DNA of 59,217 bases, taken from contig MNCI01000967.1 in assembly GCA_015680685.1 (NCBI GenBank), positions 535,180 through 594,396 of the forward strand, given 5' to 3'. The number at the start of each line of letters is the position of its first letter. The stretch's first letter is position 1. Made by a program: the position numbers and the translations under genes. The notes beneath the pieces were generated by a model. It worked only from the letters and a program-made list of their open reading frames with translations, did not search any database and was not told where the DNA came from. Positions 55,825 to 59,217 of the stretch are shown here, piece by piece. The DNA comes from Gnetum montanum. Lineage: Eukaryota > Streptophyta > Gnetopsida > Gnetales > Gnetaceae.

Positions 55825-56441
55825 TTAAAGCTTCCCAACACGTTCACATATATTCAAAATGTCAATACCAATCGCATCAAACACCACCTTAATCACATCA
55901 TGCCAGCAAATAAGCAAGAATTCCATTGTAACATTTATCGCAACCCCTAAGATTGTCACAATGTTTGGAGACGTCGTTAGCACCGTTGCCACTAGAAGAC
56001 GATAAAGCCAGATGCTGAAAAGAGTAGAAAACAGAAGTGGAAAATATGAAAATGGTGAAATACGATGCAAATATCATTAGATCAATGTTGTTCCTACATG
56101 CCCGACCTGATCGATCTGATCGGGCACTAGCCGTATATTTTGATTGTGCAATTATTTGACAAAATGAAACTAATCGGGATTCCGCCCGTTACACAGGGTA
56201 ACTCACTCAAATCGTTCGCGACGATGCCCATCATGGAAATAGCAAGGCCACTTTTTCGGGAAAACCGGTATTCGGGACCTAATGTTCAGCTATGGGGGTA
56301 GCATTCTGGACCCGACCTATACGGACGGACTTGTTCGCGAAACGATCCAAACGAAATAATGGCAGTCGGATGGCAGATAAGCATCTCGTACATGCCCCAG
56401 ACTCGCGATTCGGGGATTTTCCTGGCAGCTCTCGACGCCAT
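55825..56441 (-). CDS. Probable small two-exon gene, 104 residues, unrecognised
   Basis: Exon 1 56441..56317 (MASRAARKIPESRVWGMYEM ... FREQVRPY), intron 302 bp (GTCGGG ... CTCTTTTCAG), exon 2 56014..55825 (IWLYRLLVATVLTTSPNIVT ... NICERVGKL, TAA). The phase-2 junction gives a Ser and an uninterrupted frame. The middle is strongly hydrophobic (about residues 46-76), suggesting a small membrane-associated protein. A TATA box sits 187 nt upstream of the start. The first-exon region is richer in GC and CpG than its surroundings, as plant promoters and first exons often are. The donor GTCGGG is weak, so the splice could differ. Family unknown to me. Same strand as HISN1. Confidence 0.45.
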
Positions 56442-56627
56442 AATACAAATTAATTAGCAATGCAAAAAAAATAAGCTGCTTATCAAAATTAATGGAATCA
56501 AGAATATTCAGCTGAGATTCAAGCTTCGCCGAGAAGGAACAATTTCAGATTTGAAAATTATCAAGAGATTCGTCAAGCATAACCCAGATCAAGACAAGGT
56601 TATGCCAAGAGAGCCAATGTTTCTAGG

Positions 56628-56635
56628 TATTTATA
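56628..56635 (-). promoter_or_regulatory. TATA box upstream of the small gene
   Basis: CTATAAATACC on the minus strand. A start about 30 nt downstream would give a 5' UTR of roughly 160 nt to the ATG at 56441. Unlike the LTR TATA boxes, there is no palindrome cluster or LTR sequence around it. Confidence 0.5.
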
Positions 56636-57630
56636 GGCACAAAGCTATGCATCAAAAGAATCCCATTCGTGGAAGCGAGGAAGATTCATGATTCTCCGAG
56701 TGTTTGGGTACGTGTGCCTCAAGAAAAAGTGGGGACGTGATAGAGAAAATTTAAATATATTAGTTTTTTTAAAAATTAAATATCATATATCATAAAAATA
56801 CATTGTAAAATATAGAACAAGTACAATGTAAATCCAAAATATTGTTAATGCTTAAAAATTGCACAAAAGATTGCAATATCACCATTAAACCGAAGCAAGA
56901 AAATTTCCATTTCCTTACTCAGGAGCCATAATCTGGCCAAATGTATAATATCTACAGCAATAAAATGAAACCCTTTTGTTACTCAATCCAATATTTCCAA
57001 AAATGAAATTAAGCCTCAAGTCTCAACCAAATTTATAACAAATTAGGTTTGCTAATACCCTAGGGACTACCACCCTAGGGATTACCGGTGAGTTGCTACA
57101 ATAGGGCCACATTGAAGATGACCCCATTATAAGAAGACACAACTTAACTAAACTAGCCACTGCGTAGTCACCTTATCTACAATGATCGAAAATGTTTTAG
57201 ATGCTGGAAAATCGGCACTAATCATGGTAAAGGGGAAACTGAAAACAGAGCCCATGTGGCCATGTGCTGATGGGCTTCGTTGCTTTATAAGCAAACAAAT
57301 TTTAAAAAAAGTTGAACAAGCATCTACCCGTCATCATGTTCATGACTCATGACCCATGACGATGACCCTGTTTTGTTTTTTCTCTTTTCAGCAGAGATTT
57401 AGAAAAAGAGCAAAAACCAGCAATGAACAATAAACACGAAACACGCGTGAATGTGTGAGTCATGGCGGAACCTTTGACGCTCCCAAAGGGAGGCGAATCC
57501 ACGCCCCATCCAAAACTTGATTTCCGTATGACCCAATACTTGCCCCTTCTGCCTTCGGTTACGATAGCAGCCCTTTCGTGATTTCCCTGTGTTTGTTTAT
57601 TCATTTGTGCTCCCTGGTCCATCTCATGCC

Positions 57631-57830
57631 GATGCCATGAATCTTGTTTGCTTGCTTGCCACCTAACAATGAATTGAAATTTTTGGTATGATTCAGAACA
57701 GGAGAAGATACGTAAGATTTTAATGTCGATGCCATGATGCCATGAATCTTGATTGCTTGCTTGCGACTTAACAATGAATTGAAATTTTTGGTATGATTCA
57801 GAACAGGACAAGATACGTAAGATTTTAATG
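57631..57830. repeat. 95-bp tandem duplication with 10-bp spacer
   Basis: Units 57631-57725 and 57736-57830 differ at only a few bases (GATGCCATGAATCTTG start, GATTTTAATG end). Confidence 0.9.
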
Positions 57831-58599
57831 CAAAATACAGACATTGGAAGAATTAAAAAGGCAAGAACAATACGAGGCAAGGCAAGGCAGGGCGACCATT
57901 TCAATGTATATGTACAAATTCAGACAAAATTCCATTGGAAATTATGAAATACGTACCCATTGCGAATTTAATGTGCTTCTGTGTACGCTCCCGAATCGGA
58001 CCCAACAGTTCATCAAAATTTGTCCGGAATGGTGAATCTCCGGCGCATAGGCACAAAGGCTAGGATTTAGACAATTTCAAGAATAAAAAATGAATATATA
58101 TTTTCTAAAAATTGGGTAACATGTATTCACAAACAAGTCCAATGGTCAAGCAATGGGTCAAAGACAACAATAGAGTATTATAATGAGTCATGTGTCTAGA
58201 AATAGATTCCAAGCTCAAATAAAAGTATTACTGGAATAAACCCCAAATACTTATTTAACATGACTCCTAATTATATTCTCACATTATTTCAAAACAAAAT
58301 AATATAAAAATACAAATTAAATAAAATATAATAAACATTAATAAAATACTAGCAATGGGTCACCACCATCATTCCAACCTATGATTCACAAAAGGCACCA
58401 AGCATTAGTAAATGCCAATAAATAATAATCAAGGAAAGAAATACAAAATAATAATATTTCCAAATATGTAATAAGAGCTAGTTCCAAAGTCTAAACCTTA
58501 AGACATAATATCAAAACATAATAAAACAAGTAAGCTTAGCAAAAGTTTCAAGCATCATACATAAGTTTATAAGAAGGGTGTTGGAATCTTGAAATAATT

Positions 58600-58724
58600 G
58601 TAATATAGGTACACCCCAATATATATAGTTCAATTAGAACTTTATCGCTTAGCATTGCCAACTAGAATCAAACCCTTAACTTAGAACTTTTAAATCAAGA
58701 GTCTTACCACTAGGCTAACACCTC
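58600..58724 (-). mobile_element. SINE family 1 fragment
   Basis: Minus strand begins GAGGTGTTAGCCTAGTGGTAA with GGGTTTGATTCTAGTTGGCA about 45 nt on: a well-preserved A-box/B-box head. The tail is diverged. Confidence 0.65.
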
Positions 58725-59054
58725 ATTGTAAACAAGGGATTAATGGTTAAAACCTCAAGATGCACAATCATAAGCATAAGCATAAGAGGAACACTAGAAT
58801 GCATTAACATAACTTACTAGTAAAATACAACATATTATTAGCATGATATATTAAATATTCCTTATGCTTAAGAATAAAGCATAAGAAAACAAATAACAAA
58901 ATCAAGATCCTAGGTTAGAAACATTGGGATATTACAAAACAAATAAAAATGTTGTAAAAAAATAATAATAACCTCATGTTTAGAAAATCTAACCTATCCA
59001 CTAATGAAAATAGTTCAAAATCCTATTGGCCAAGCCGAAAATAACATTAACAAG

Positions 59055-59217
59055 TGATGAAGTGTCTTTGAGTCGATGCGTATACGCGGCCGCGTCGACG
59101 CGGGCCTGTCGACGTAGCCTTCCATGCGTCGATGTGGCCTCGTTTACGCGGAGCCTATTTTGGCCTATAAATAAGAGGGCCTTCCGCCTCATTTAGGTAC
59201 CTTTCAGTTAGTTGTAG
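59055..59217 (+). mobile_element. Gypsy-type LTR (copy G), start only
   Basis: TGATGAAG start at 59055; palindromes GCGTATACGC (59078-59087), CGCGGCCGCG (59085-59094) and CCGCGTCGACGCGG (59090-59103); TATAAATA at 59166-59173 followed by AGAGGGCCTTCCGCCTC, similar to copy F (AGAGGCGGCACTCCC). The window ends inside the LTR. CpG-rich, probably young. Confidence 0.7.

Larger units (their letters stand above)
56636..59054. other. Intergenic DNA
   Basis: AT-rich apart from 57330-57640. Holds a 95-bp duplication (57631-57830) and a SINE family 1 fragment (58600-58724). A 185-codon minus frame (57904-57347) runs through the duplication and has no family motif, so it is not called a gene. CCCTAGGGACTACCACCCTAGGG at 57058-57080 is a short inverted or direct repeat of unknown meaning. 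Confidence 0.45.

Noticed and set aside
57347-57904. 185-codon minus-strand frame
   Set aside because: Longest open frame in the window, but it runs through a 95-bp duplication and repeats the same peptide, with no recognisable domain; more likely a chance frame.

Overview
This is a eukaryotic nuclear window from a land plant with a large, repeat-rich genome. The combination of one ordinary housekeeping gene stretched over 33.8 kb by introns up to about 16 kb, and decayed LTR retrotransposons, LINEs and SINEs in nearly all other DNA, points most naturally to a gymnosperm. That is inference; a large-genome angiosperm or fern cannot be excluded. One base at 25013 is N.

The anchor gene is HISN1 (ATP phosphoribosyltransferase, first step of histidine biosynthesis, plastid). 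It lies on the minus strand at 52891..19130. All 11 exons can be placed by splice sites and family conservation, giving 430 residues. Every one of its ten introns is phase 0. Three introns (8.6, 15.9 and 5.3 kb) hold 92% of the intronic DNA and are filled with mobile elements. About 3.4 kb upstream, on the same strand, there is a probable small two-exon gene (56441..55825, 104 residues, unrecognised) with a clean TATA box.

Layout. 1-3008: three LTRs of one Gypsy family plus internal ends. 3009-14440: an old L1-type LINE (minus), split by a 7.0 kb gag-only Gypsy element at 5090-12128. 14450-17350: a second gag-only Gypsy relic (minus). 17350-19129: AT-rich DNA, a SINE and the HISN1 3' end. 19130-52891: HISN1. 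Intron 7 holds an RTE tail, SINEs and an L1 LINE. Intron 5 holds a SINE. Intron 3 holds two SINEs, a 5.9 kb Copia element with its LTRs, another SINE, and a 2.5 kb gag-only Copia with a perfect target-site duplication. Intron 1 holds a 3.0 kb non-coding LTR element, a tandem family with a small ORF, a perfect 35-bp stem hairpin, a SINE and an RTE fragment. 52892-59054: intergenic DNA around the small gene. 59055-59217: the start of another LTR of the first Gypsy family.

The most unusual signal is in that Gypsy LTR family. Each copy has a very short U3 with a TATAAATA box, and just upstream sit perfect palindromes of 10-18 bp whose sequence differs between subfamilies while the dyad symmetry is kept. 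In the 5090-12128 element these are joined by 7 or 8 exact 14-bp tandem repeats.
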